A stretch of DNA of 27,376 bases. Source: JACZQZ01 sp046756945. GTDB taxonomy: Bacteria > Pseudomonadota > Alphaproteobacteria > Rhodospirillales > 2-02-FULL-58-16. The stretch spans positions 1-27,376 of the forward strand of contig JBHHXI010000025.1 in assembly GCA_046756945.1 (NCBI GenBank), written 5' to 3'. The translations under genes were made by a program, and so were the position numbers. Shown piece by piece: positions 8,037 through 15,016 of the stretch (within the stretch, counting starts at the first letter, position 1; every line of letters starts with the position of its first letter). The notes under the pieces were generated by a model. That model was not told where the DNA came from, searched no databases, and worked only from the letters and a program-made list of their open reading frames with translations.

Positions 8037-8762
8037 TTATTTGATTGGCGCGTCCCTGAGGTATTTGTTCAGGAAGGCGACGGCACGCGTGTAGGCATCG
8101 ACCGTCGCACGGTGGTCATATCCGCCGTAACTCGAGTCGTGCGTAAACGCATGATACGTGGCCTTGTAAATCTTCGCCTCGCAAACATTGCCCATCTGCT
8201 TTAGCTCGTCACAGAACGCGACAACCGTTTTCGCATCCGTCTCGATATCCTTGTCGCCGTGGAGAAAGAGGATCGGTGGAAGATCCGTCGAAGGCATCTC
8301 GACCCCGCGCCCCACATAATAAGAAACAAATGCCCGTAAGGGCCGGAGGGGATATTCATTCTGCCAGTCGACGGCTATTTGCTTGCCCAACCTGGCGCCC
8401 CTGGAAAACCCGACCATTCCAATGCGTCGAGGATCGACCTCGGGAAGTTTCTGCAAATAATCGTAGACGGCGCCGACCTTGTCGCTAAGCCAGCCGCTTC
8501 CGGTGGTATAGGCAACGGCCACGGTCACGAAATTTTCACCGGACAATTCCCGTGAGAATTCCTTGATCTGGTCGGTCAGGCCACCGGCGTGGTGCAGGAC
8601 GATGACGGCGGGATAGGGGCCTTTCCCCGATGGCTTGTAGAGGTAGGTTCCGACAACGGAGCCGTCCGGGAGTTTGATTCCCGCGCCGGTAGTTTGGCAC
8701 GACGCCAACAGTAAAATACCGACCATTCCCATGGCCTGGACAATCGATTTCGGAAAGCGCAT
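8037..8762 (-). CDS. Dienelactone-hydrolase-family alpha/beta hydrolase, predicted lipoprotein
   Basis: A 241-residue protein. Residues 1-22 form a lipoprotein signal: a hydrophobic stretch ending in the lipobox LLASC, with lipid-carrying C22. The rest is an alpha/beta hydrolase of the dienelactone hydrolase type, with nucleophile S120 in GFSRGA, acid D172 in LHGDKD (D170 is also possible) and H204 in ATYHAFTHD. It therefore appears to be an active esterase or related hydrolase anchored at the cell envelope; the substrate is unknown. The start is supported by GGGGG six bases before the ATG. It lies upstream of the oxidoreductase gene on the same strand, but the 214-base gap argues against tight coupling. 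G+C is low for the window (35 of 60 bases in 8041-8100). Confidence 0.8.
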   Translation of the reverse strand: MRFPKSIVQAMGMVGILLLASCQTTGAGIKLPDGSVVGTYLYKPSGKGPYPAVIVLHHAGGLTDQIKEFSRELSGENFVTVAVAYTTGSGWLSDKVGAVYDYLQKLPEVDPRRIGMVGFSRGARLGKQIAVDWQNEYPLRPLRAFVSYYVGRGVEMPSTDLPPILFLHGDKDIETDAKTVVAFCDELKQMGNVCEAKIYKATYHAFTHDSSYGGYDHRATVDAYTRAVAFLNKYLRDAPIK

Positions 8763-8842
8763 TTGATCCCCCGAATGACGTGGTCGAGCGCCACCAGCCT
8801 ACACTTGCTGAGGCCCGCCATCCGAACCACGCCGGTGGGCGC

Positions 8843-9106
8843 TCAGCGCCCGGGAAGCAATTCAGACAACGCCGCTTCGCACGGCGAAGAGCGGATGAAA
8901 TCCTCGATTGTGATCGATTGGTCATTCGCCGCAAGATCCAGGCGTGCCAGTTCCCGCGGCAGCAATCGGCGCAGTTCCAGCAGGCGGTTGAACTGTACAT
9001 CGCATGCCGGGACCGGTGGCGGATAGCTCCGTAACTCCCCGGCCACGGTTTCCTTCAGGGCTTCGAGGCGAAGCCGGAGCGAATGCCATTCCGACTCGGT
9101 GTCCAT
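8843..9106 (-). CDS. Small protein of unknown function, probable leaderless start
   Basis: I do not recognise this 87-residue protein. It begins MDTESEWHSLRLRLEALKE, appears mostly helical and charged, has Leu/Arg-rich heptad-like segments (8-25 and 40-58), a short PPPVP break near 30, two cysteines (C35, C76) and no signal or membrane segment. The frame is open far upstream, overlapping cinA. ATG9106 is preferred because a near-consensus promoter (9114-9142) places transcription start within a base or two of it, and no ribosome site precedes it. A TTG start farther upstream is possible. It ends 80 bases before the lipoprotein gene on the same strand. Confidence 0.5.
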   Translation of the reverse strand: MDTESEWHSLRLRLEALKETVAGELRSYPPPVPACDVQFNRLLELRRLLPRELARLDLAANDQSITIEDFIRSSPCEAALSELLPGR

Positions 9107-9113
9107 GGTTAGG

Positions 9114-9142
9114 ATTATACCGCTGCCGTAGGGTCCTGCCAA
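9114..9142 (-). promoter_or_regulatory. Near-consensus sigma-70 promoter for the small gene
   Basis: Read on the minus strand, TTGGCA (9142-9137), a 17-base spacer and TATAAT (9119-9114) match the consensus at 11 of 12 positions with ideal spacing. The expected start point, about 7 bases downstream, falls at 9107-9106, that is at the ATG of the small gene. It could also serve the downstream lipoprotein gene. Confidence 0.6.
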
Positions 9143-9206
9143 TTCGGGGGGTAAATGGCCGGTGCTTTCACGCAACGCCGTGACCAAACCGTTTATCGAT
9201 TGAATT

Positions 9207-9713
9207 TCAGCGGCCGGGCGCCGTGGCCTGCCCGAGCAGCAGCACCAGCGCCGCTTCCACCGCCCGCAGGCGCACCGCCGCGCGGTCGCCGGAGAAGACG
9301 TGGCGTTCGTCCACGGTGTCGCGTCCACGGCGCGCCGCCGCGATGTGCACGAGGCCCACCGGCTTGGCCGGCGTGTCGCCGCCCGGGCCGGCGATGCCGG
9401 TGACGGCGACTGCGAGATCGGCGGACGAGCGTTCCACCGCCCCTTCGGCCATGGCCCGAACGACCTCGGCGCTGACCGCGCCGTGGGCGGCAAGCACGGA
9501 GTCGGGCACGCCGAGCATTTCGACTTTCGCCGCGTTGGAGTAGGTGACGAAGCCGCGCTCCACCATGTCGGACGACCCGGGCACCGCGGTCAGGCTGCCG
9601 GCGACCAGCCCGCCGGTACAGGATTCGGCGACGGCCAGGCGCAGGCCGCCGGCGCGGCAGGCGGCGAGGATCTCGCCGGCCAGGCGCAGGACGCGCTCCG
9701 GGAACATGGTCAT
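9207..9713 (-). CDS. pncC: CinA C-terminal-domain protein, nicotinamide-nucleotide amidohydrolase
   Basis: This 168-residue protein consists only of the CinA C-terminal domain, which in characterised members deamidates nicotinamide mononucleotide for NAD recycling. Visible family motifs are AVAESCTGGLVAGSLTAVPGSSD (28-50, with SCTGG at 31-35), VTYSNAAKVEMLGV (56-69), VAVTGIAGPGGDTPAKPVGLV (102-122) and a C-terminal helix. The N-terminal COG1058 domain of full CinA is absent, as in PncC-type proteins. The start ATG9713 overlaps the pgpA stop as ATGA, so translation is probably coupled to pgpA. An in-frame ATG two codons later is an alternative. The open frame continues upstream but only as a shadow of pgpA. 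Confidence 0.92.
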   Translation of the reverse strand: MTMFPERVLRLAGEILAACRAGGLRLAVAESCTGGLVAGSLTAVPGSSDMVERGFVTYSNAAKVEMLGVPDSVLAAHGAVSAEVVRAMAEGAVERSSADLAVAVTGIAGPGGDTPAKPVGLVHIAAARRGRDTVDERHVFSGDRAAVRLRAVEAALVLLLGQATAPGR

Positions 9714-10204
9714 GCCTCCAGCCATCGGGCGACGGCGTAGAGCACGGCGGCGCCGTACGCGGCCGCCGCCACGTCGTCCAACATCACCCCCAGGCCGCCC
9801 TTGACTCTCCGCTCCACCCACGAGACCGGCCACGGCTTGACGATATCGGCGGCGCGGAAAAGAACGAACCCGGCGGCGTAGAGCAAAACGTCCGGGTGGA
9901 CGACGACCAGGACCAGCCACTGTCCAACCACCTCGTCGACGACGATGGCCGACGGGTCGCCGCCGCCGCCGCGCCCGACGATAACCGTGGAACTCCACAC
10001 CCCGACCATGAACACGATGACGATGGCGGCGGCAAGGCCGGGGCGCCCCAGCGCCTGATGGATTGCCCAGGCGAAGGGCAGGGCGGCCAGCGACCCCCAT
10101 GTCCCCGGCGCCTTGGGCAGAAATCCCACCCCGAACCACGTTGCCGCCACGCCGGCCGGCGTGCGCAAACTCAGCCCGGTGGGCAGTCCCCGATCGGCCC
10201 TCAC
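9710..10204 (-). CDS. pgpA: Phosphatidylglycerophosphatase A
   Basis: PgpA removes the phosphate from phosphatidylglycerol-phosphate in the inner membrane. The 164 residues carry GVGFLPKAPGTWGSLAALP (25-43), acidic pairs D90/E91 (VVDEVVG) and D143/D144 (GGLGVMLDDVAAA), and hydrophobic segments near 40-70, 95-118 and 145-160. I chose the GTG at 10204 because AAGGA lies eight bases before it and the resulting length is normal. The frame is open to 10483; an ATG at 10249 would add 15 residues, but its only purine stretch is one base away, too close. The gene overlaps cinA by an ATGA. Confidence 0.9.
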   Translation of the reverse strand: MRADRGLPTGLSLRTPAGVAATWFGVGFLPKAPGTWGSLAALPFAWAIHQALGRPGLAAAIVIVFMVGVWSSTVIVGRGGGGDPSAIVVDEVVGQWLVLVVVHPDVLLYAAGFVLFRAADIVKPWPVSWVERRVKGGLGVMLDDVAAAAYGAAVLYAVARWLEA

Positions 10205-10546
10205 GTGGCAAGTCCTTTCCGTGCCCTCGGCCCGCGTCAGCGCGACCATACCTCCCGAGGCCGCCAAAGTGTACGGCCAAACCGTCCGCGGCCTCGCGCA
10301 CCCGGCGCCGGCGGCGCCTCCGGCGGGCCACAATCGCCCCGGCGCAAGCCGCCGGAATGCGCCCAATCGGGACTTGCAAGGCCCCCCGCTACTCGATACG
10401 GTTTCCGCCGGAAAACGGATGCGCGATGGAGACGCCGCCCGGCGCCCTTTCAGCGGCCCGACGCCGGAAACAGGGGTGTCCATGAGGAGCGGCGTTCTCC
10501 TTAAAGAGCGTCAAGACACCGGCGCATCCGAACAAGGGGGGGCACA
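10205..10546. other. 342-base region between divergent pgpA and the M23 peptidase gene
   Basis: No gene is convincing here. The pgpA frame stays open through most of it, but the translation (Arg/Gly/Pro/Ala-rich) resembles no protein family. It should hold promoters for both flanking genes. On the plus strand TTGCAA at 10374-10379 with TACGGT 17 bases later is a weak candidate for the peptidase gene. A small hairpin (AGGAG...CTCCT) lies in that gene's predicted leader near 10484-10500. Confidence 0.4.
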
Positions 10547-11875
10547 ATGAAAGAGCGGAATCTGCGCGATGGCGGGCGGGGCCGGGTCGCCCGTTGGGTA
10601 AGACGTCTTTTTCCCCAGCGACATCTTTTCTTTCATGCCAAAGGCCGCATTTCCTATATCCCCGTCTCCCGCCGGGCGCAGATCACGCTGGTGATCGTGC
10701 TCGCATCGGTGGGGGCCTGGTCGGCCTTCACCTCCGTCAGCTTCGTGCTCCACGAAAAGGTCCTCGCCAGCCGGGACATTGACATCGCCAATGCCCGCCT
10801 CGCTTACCAGAGTCTCCTCGGCGAGGTCGTCGAGTATCAGAGGAAGTTCACCTCCATCACCCTGGATCTGGAGGAAAACCACGCCCTGATGCTGAACCTG
10901 GTGGAGCGAAACACGGTCCTCCAGCAAAACCTGAAGTCGGTGGCCTACCGCCTGACGACGACCGATGAGGAACGGAGGCAGGTGATCGCCGTGCGCGAGA
11001 ACCTGAAAAGGCAGTTGCGCCAGATCGAAGACAGGTTGAGCGCCCTGGCAAACCGCAACTTCGCCCTCAAGGACAACCTGGGCACGGTCGAGGTCGATTT
11101 GCAGACCGCGCTGGTGGAGCGCAACCGGGCCCTGTTCGAAGGCAACCGGATGCGCCGCCAGATCAGCGATCTGCAAACCCGGCTCGGCGACCTCCAGAAA
11201 GCGGAACTGGCATCGGTGCAACGCCTGACCGAGCGCGCCGTCGCCCACATCGAATCCATGGAGAAGGTGGTGCGGTTAACGGGGCTGACCGCGGACCGGC
11301 TTCTCGAGGCGGACACCGGCCTGCCCAGGGGGCAGGGAGGGCCCTTCAGCCCCTTCATCGAGGTCGAGCCCGACGCCCTTCCCGCCGACCGCCTGAAAGC
11401 CAATCTCACCACCCTGGACGCCCGCCTTCAGCATTCCCAGGCCCTCGAATCGGTGATGCGCAAACTGCCCCTGACCGCGCCCCTCGATTCCTTTTCCGTC
11501 ACCAGCCGGTTCGGCAAGCGGCGCGACCCCATCAACAGGAAATGGGCCGCCCATTTCGGGGTCGATCTGGGCAGCGTCTTCAGATCGTCGGTTTACGTCA
11601 CGGCACCGGGCGTGGTCACCTACGCGCGCTGGAGCGGCAAATACGGAAAGCTGGTCGAAGTCGATCACGGGGCCGGAATCAAGACCCGCTATGGGCATCT
11701 CCACAAAATCCTTGTTAAAAAAGGGCAGCACCTTAAATTCCGTGATAAGATCGGCTTGCTTGGCAGCACCGGTCGTAGTACGGGTGCACATGTCCATTAC
11801 GAGATTACGTTCAAGGGCAAGCCCAAGAACCCTATGAAGTTCATCAAGGCAGGACGCCATGTTTTCCAAGAGTAA
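10547..11875 (+). CDS. Membrane-anchored M23 (LytM-type) peptidoglycan endopeptidase with coiled coil
   Basis: A 442-residue protein with a short basic cytoplasmic N-terminus (1-43), one transmembrane segment (about 45-67), a long periplasmic coiled coil (about 70-245) and a C-terminal M23 metallopeptidase domain (about 312-430). Zinc ligands H336 and D340 (HFGVD) and H417, with catalytic H384 (GHLH) and H415 (HVH), are all present, so it should be an active crosslink-cleaving enzyme rather than a degenerate activator. A GGGGGG ribosome site precedes ATG10547. Its 3' end overlaps the bactofilin gene by 17 bases. Such a pair is typical of bactofilin-guided cell-wall remodelling, with the bactofilin binding the peptidase's cytoplasmic side (known from related systems, inferred here). 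Confidence 0.9.
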   Translation: MKERNLRDGGRGRVARWVRRLFPQRHLFFHAKGRISYIPVSRRAQITLVIVLASVGAWSAFTSVSFVLHEKVLASRDIDIANARLAYQSLLGEVVEYQRKFTSITLDLEENHALMLNLVERNTVLQQNLKSVAYRLTTTDEERRQVIAVRENLKRQLRQIEDRLSALANRNFALKDNLGTVEVDLQTALVERNRALFEGNRMRRQISDLQTRLGDLQKAELASVQRLTERAVAHIESMEKVVRLTGLTADRLLEADTGLPRGQGGPFSPFIEVEPDALPADRLKANLTTLDARLQHSQALESVMRKLPLTAPLDSFSVTSRFGKRRDPINRKWAAHFGVDLGSVFRSSVYVTAPGVVTYARWSGKYGKLVEVDHGAGIKTRYGHLHKILVKKGQHLKFRDKIGLLGSTGRSTGAHVHYEITFKGKPKNPMKFIKAGRHVFQE

Positions 11876-12359
11876 AAAAGAGCCCGGCAATAAGCCAGCA
11901 GTTCAGGTTTCGCGAAAGCCGGCGGCGCCCTCGATCATCGGGGCCGATCTGCGTATCGTCGGCGACCTGAACAGCGAAGGCGAGGTCCAGGTCGATGGTT
12001 TCATCGACGGCGATATCCGCACCAAGGTTCTGCTCATCGGCGAGAGCGCCACGGTTAAGGGCGAGGTCGTCAGCGACTCGGTTCGCGTCTATGGCAAGGT
12101 CAACGGCCAGATCAAGGCCCGCGCCGTGACCCTGGCCAAGAGCGCCCACGTGGTCGGTAACATCCTGCACGAAAACCTGTCCATAGAGGAAGGCGCGTTC
12201 CTGGAGGGCCACTGCAAGCGCATGCGCGAGGGCGAATTCCAGGCCGAGGGCAAGATCAACCTGGTGAGCACCGCCCCGGGCGCTTCGCCAAAGGACGATT
12301 CCAAGCCCGCCGCGCCATCCAAAGGCGACAATGCCAAGAATTTGGTGACCGGACTCTAG
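11859..12359 (+). CDS. Bactofilin
   Basis: Bactofilins are cytoskeletal proteins that polymerise without nucleotide into membrane-associated filaments. The 166 residues show the family layout: an N-terminal tail MFSKSKK, like the membrane-targeting tail of Caulobacter BacA; a central right-handed beta-helix domain (about 25-130) with repeating turns such as GDLNSEGEVQVDGFIDGDI and VRVYGKVNGQIKARAVTL; and a disordered Ala/Pro/Lys tail (about 135-166). ATG11859 lies inside the last codons of the M23 gene in another frame, so the membrane-targeting tail is encoded in sequence shared by the two genes. The two genes almost certainly share a transcript, followed by a terminator. Confidence 0.95.
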   Translation: MFSKSKKEPGNKPAVQVSRKPAAPSIIGADLRIVGDLNSEGEVQVDGFIDGDIRTKVLLIGESATVKGEVVSDSVRVYGKVNGQIKARAVTLAKSAHVVGNILHENLSIEEGAFLEGHCKRMREGEFQAEGKINLVSTAPGASPKDDSKPAAPSKGDNAKNLVTGL

Positions 12360-12368
12360 ATCTCCACC

Positions 12369-12397
12369 CGCCCCCGCCAAAGGGGGGCGTGCTTCTT
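12369..12397 (+). terminator. Rho-independent-type terminator after the bactofilin gene
   Basis: CGCCCCC (12369-12375) and GGGGGCG (12383-12389) form a 7-bp GC stem with a 7-base loop, starting 10 bases after the bactofilin stop and followed by a modest T-rich run (TGCTTCTT). It separates the shape operon from the convergent dehydratase gene ending at 12399. The weak U-tract lowers confidence. Confidence 0.55.
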
Positions 12398-12398
12398 A

Positions 12399-13397
12399 TT
12401 ACTCCACCCCGGCCAGGGCGGCGCGAAATACGTCCGCATCCACGTTGCCGCCGGAACACACCACCGCGACCGTCTTTCCGCGGCAATCGAACGCGCCGCT
12501 CAGGCACGCCGCCAGCGCCACCGCGCCGCCGGGCTCCACGACCAGCTTGAAATGGGCGAACGCCGCCGCCATGGCCCGGGCCACCACGTCGTCGCCGACC
12601 GCCAGGCCGCCGGCGAGAAGACGGATATTGATGGCAAACGTCAACTTGCCGGGGGTCGGCGGCTGAAGGGCGTCACAGAACGACCGGGCGCCGGCGGCGA
12701 CGCGAAGCCGCTTGCCGGCGGCCAGGGACCGCGCCGTGTCGTCGAACGCCTCGGGCTCGACGGCATAGATGGCGGTGTCCGGGCTTTCATCGGCCAGGGC
12801 CAGGGCGCAACCGGAAACCAGTCCGCCGCCCCCGCACGGCACCAGCACGGCGTCCAGAGGGGCGTCCATTTCCCTCGCCTGGACCGCCAGTTCCAGGCCG
12901 ACCGTCCCCTGTCCGGCAATGATGTAGGGATCGTCATAGGGCCGCACCAGCGTGGCGCCCCGTTCCGCGGCCAGCCGTTCGGCCAGCTCGACGCGGCTTT
13001 CCCGCGCACGGTCGTAGAACACGACCTCGGCGCCATAGGCGCGGGTGCCGGCGATCTTGGTGGCGGCGGCGTCCCCGGGCATGACGATCAGGGACGGGAT
13101 GCCGAACAGGGCCGCCGCCGCCGCCACGCCCTGGGCGTGATTGCCCGATGAATACGCGACCACGCCGCGGGGCCGCGCCGCCTCGTCGATCCTCGAAATA
13201 CGGTTGTAGGCGCCGCGGAACTTGAACGCGCCCGTGCGTTGAAGCATCTCCGCCTTGACCAGCAGGCGGCCGCCCACTTGTTCGTTGAGACGCGCCGATT
13301 CGACCAGCGGCGTCCTCACCGCATGGCCGCGCAGGCGCCGGGCGGCGTCCTTCACATCGGCGACGGTGGGACGGTCAGGCGCGGGCGAGCAGGGCAT
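12399..13397 (-). CDS. PLP-dependent threonine dehydratase / serine racemase-like enzyme
   Basis: This fold-type II PLP enzyme probably deaminates threonine or serine (or acts on hydroxyaspartate). The 332 residues carry the PLP lysine K59 in FKFRGAYN, substrate-loop SSGNHAQG (83-90), phosphate-binding GGGG (189-192, in PCGGGGLVSG) and CSGGNVD near the C-terminus (314-320). No C-terminal ACT regulatory domain is present, so this is the catabolic/racemase-like class rather than the isoleucine-pathway IlvA. I start it at ATG13397, which overlaps the end of the upstream hydrolase gene by 23 bases; the longer frame is only overlap. Exact substrate cannot be read from sequence. Confidence 0.88.
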   Translation of the reverse strand: MPCSPAPDRPTVADVKDAARRLRGHAVRTPLVESARLNEQVGGRLLVKAEMLQRTGAFKFRGAYNRISRIDEAARPRGVVAYSSGNHAQGVAAAAALFGIPSLIVMPGDAAATKIAGTRAYGAEVVFYDRARESRVELAERLAAERGATLVRPYDDPYIIAGQGTVGLELAVQAREMDAPLDAVLVPCGGGGLVSGCALALADESPDTAIYAVEPEAFDDTARSLAAGKRLRVAAGARSFCDALQPPTPGKLTFAINIRLLAGGLAVGDDVVARAMAAAFAHFKLVVEPGGAVALAACLSGAFDCRGKTVAVVCSGGNVDADVFRAALAGVE

Positions 13398-14247
13398 GAA
13401 TGGCCTCCACGGTGTCCGCTTGCGCCAGGTCCGGCACATGGCCGACGCCGGGCACGGTGATCTGCGCCAGGCCGGGCAGCTCCCCGGCCATGCGGGCGAA
13501 CGTCGCCCGGCCGAGGACGTCCGACTTCGCCCCGCGCACGGCCAGGACCGGCACCCCTCTCAGCGCCCTGAACACGGGCCACAGGTCGGTGCCGCCGCCG
13601 CCCCGGAGCACGGGCTTGATCAACGCCGGATCCCAATCGAAGATCAACCGCCCGTCGTCCCCTTCGCGGTAGGTGTTGCGGGCGAAGGTCAGCCAGCCCT
13701 CTTCGCCGTGCACCGGAAGGTCCGGTAATGTCTGGCGCAGGTGGCGCGCCGCCGCCGCCCAGTCGGGCTGGGGGCGGTCGTCGCCGAGGTAGGCGATGAG
13801 GCGCGCCATCCCGCGGGGGTCGATATCGGGACCGATATCGTTGAGCACCGCGCCGGCCACGGCGCACGGCATGGCCACCGCCATGGCCGCCGCCAGGATG
13901 CCGCCAAGGGACGTGCCGACAACCACCGCCTCGTGCACATTGGCCGCCGCCAGCAGGTGGCGCAGGTCGTCGACGTAGGTGCGCGGCACGTAGCGCCGCC
14001 AATCGCGGTCATATTCGGAGCGGCCCCGTCCCCGGTAATCGGGACACAGCACCCGCCGCCCGGACGAAAGACGCAGCGCCAGGCCGTGGAAGTCCTTGCA
14101 GTTGCGCGTCAGCCCCGCCAGGCACAGCACCGGCGTGGCGGCCGAAAGACGGTCGCCGTACTCCCGGTAATAGAGCCTGAGCCCGTCCTGGGACGAGTAC
14201 GTGCGTTCGCGGAAGGCGCCTCCGCCGTCGCCGCCCGCCCCGGTCAC
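13375..14247 (-). CDS. Alpha/beta-fold hydrolase
   Basis: A 290-residue alpha/beta hydrolase. It has an oxyanion-region LCLAGLTRNCKDF (41-53), the nucleophile elbow with S113 in VVGTSLGGILA, acid D243 (GAKSDVL) and H270 (VGHVPDL), so the triad is intact. A helical cap lies at about 140-215. The GTG at 14247 is the likely start because it overlaps the stop of the upstream dehalogenase gene as GTGA; no suitable ATG exists near the N-terminus. The gene also overlaps the next gene by 23 bases. Substrate is unknown; coupling to a haloacid dehalogenase hints at, but does not prove, a shared catabolic role. Confidence 0.85.
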   Translation of the reverse strand: MTGAGGDGGGAFRERTYSSQDGLRLYYREYGDRLSAATPVLCLAGLTRNCKDFHGLALRLSSGRRVLCPDYRGRGRSEYDRDWRRYVPRTYVDDLRHLLAAANVHEAVVVGTSLGGILAAAMAVAMPCAVAGAVLNDIGPDIDPRGMARLIAYLGDDRPQPDWAAAARHLRQTLPDLPVHGEEGWLTFARNTYREGDDGRLIFDWDPALIKPVLRGGGGTDLWPVFRALRGVPVLAVRGAKSDVLGRATFARMAGELPGLAQITVPGVGHVPDLAQADTVEAIHALLARA

Positions 14248-14930
14248 AATCCGAGGAGGGCGGGGAGTTCCGCCAGGGTGGAGATTTCGTGCTCGTGGGC
14301 GCCCGGGAGGCGTTCCTGCTGCTGTCCGAAGCGGTTGACCCATACGACGCGGAAGCCGAAGTTGGCGGCGCCGGACACGTCCCACGCGTTCGACGACATG
14401 AAGCAGATGCGCCCGGCCGGCAGGCCCAGGCCGTCCATCGCCAACTGATAGACGCGGGGATGGGGTTTGTAGATGCCGATCGAATCCACCGACAACACGT
14501 CGTCGAGCAGGTCGTCGATGCCGGCGTTCTTGACCGCCGCCTCCAGCATGACCGGGGCGCCGTTGGACAGGATCGCCGTCTTGATGCCGGCCGCCGTGAG
14601 GCCGCCCAGCACGTCCTTGACCTCGCCATAGGCGTCCAGGCGCATGTACAGGTCCATGAGCCGTGGGCGCAAATCGCCGCCGATGCCGAGGGTGGCCATG
14701 GCGTAGTCCAGGCCGTCTCCGGTGATCTGCCAGAAGTCCACGTATTCGTCCATGAGGCTGCGCAGCCACGTGTACTCCAGTTGCTTGGTGCGCCACAGGG
14801 CGGCGAGCGGGGCGGCCTTGTCGCCAAGGTCGTCGCCGCAGCGCGCCGCCGCCGCCGCCACGTCGAACAGGGTGCCGTAGGCGTCGAAGACGCAGGCGCC
14901 GATGTCGTCCAGTGCCGGAGTCGTGTTCAT
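14244..14930 (-). CDS. L-2-haloacid dehalogenase (HAD type II)
   Basis: HAD-superfamily enzyme predicted to hydrolyse L-2-haloacids to D-2-hydroxyacids. In the 228 residues the nucleophile D16 lies in FDAYGTLFD, and the further active-site residues known from L-DEX and DhlB enzymes appear in matching contexts: R47 (LWRTKQLEYTW), S122/N123 (LSNG), K155 (IYKPHPRVY), S179, N181 and D184 (SSNAWD). This is a full haloacid dehalogenase set rather than a generic phosphatase. GGAGG precedes the ATG by five bases. Its stop overlaps the following hydrolase start (GTGA). The true substrate may be a natural halogenated acid or something unrelated. Confidence 0.88.
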   Translation of the reverse strand: MNTTPALDDIGACVFDAYGTLFDVAAAAARCGDDLGDKAAPLAALWRTKQLEYTWLRSLMDEYVDFWQITGDGLDYAMATLGIGGDLRPRLMDLYMRLDAYGEVKDVLGGLTAAGIKTAILSNGAPVMLEAAVKNAGIDDLLDDVLSVDSIGIYKPHPRVYQLAMDGLGLPAGRICFMSSNAWDVSGAANFGFRVVWVNRFGQQQERLPGAHEHEISTLAELPALLGL

Positions 14931-15016
14931 GGGGGCCTCCAGGTCGAACCGTTACCGTCGGGGATTTATGGTCCGGCGCACCGCCGGGGTCAACCCGGGC
15001 CGGTTGGCGGACGCCG

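Noticed and set aside
9207..10379. A 390-codon frame that would fuse extra sequence to the CinA-type protein
   Set aside because: The upstream part is pgpA read in the wrong frame. An ATGA overlap with a normal-length CinA domain explains the arrangement.
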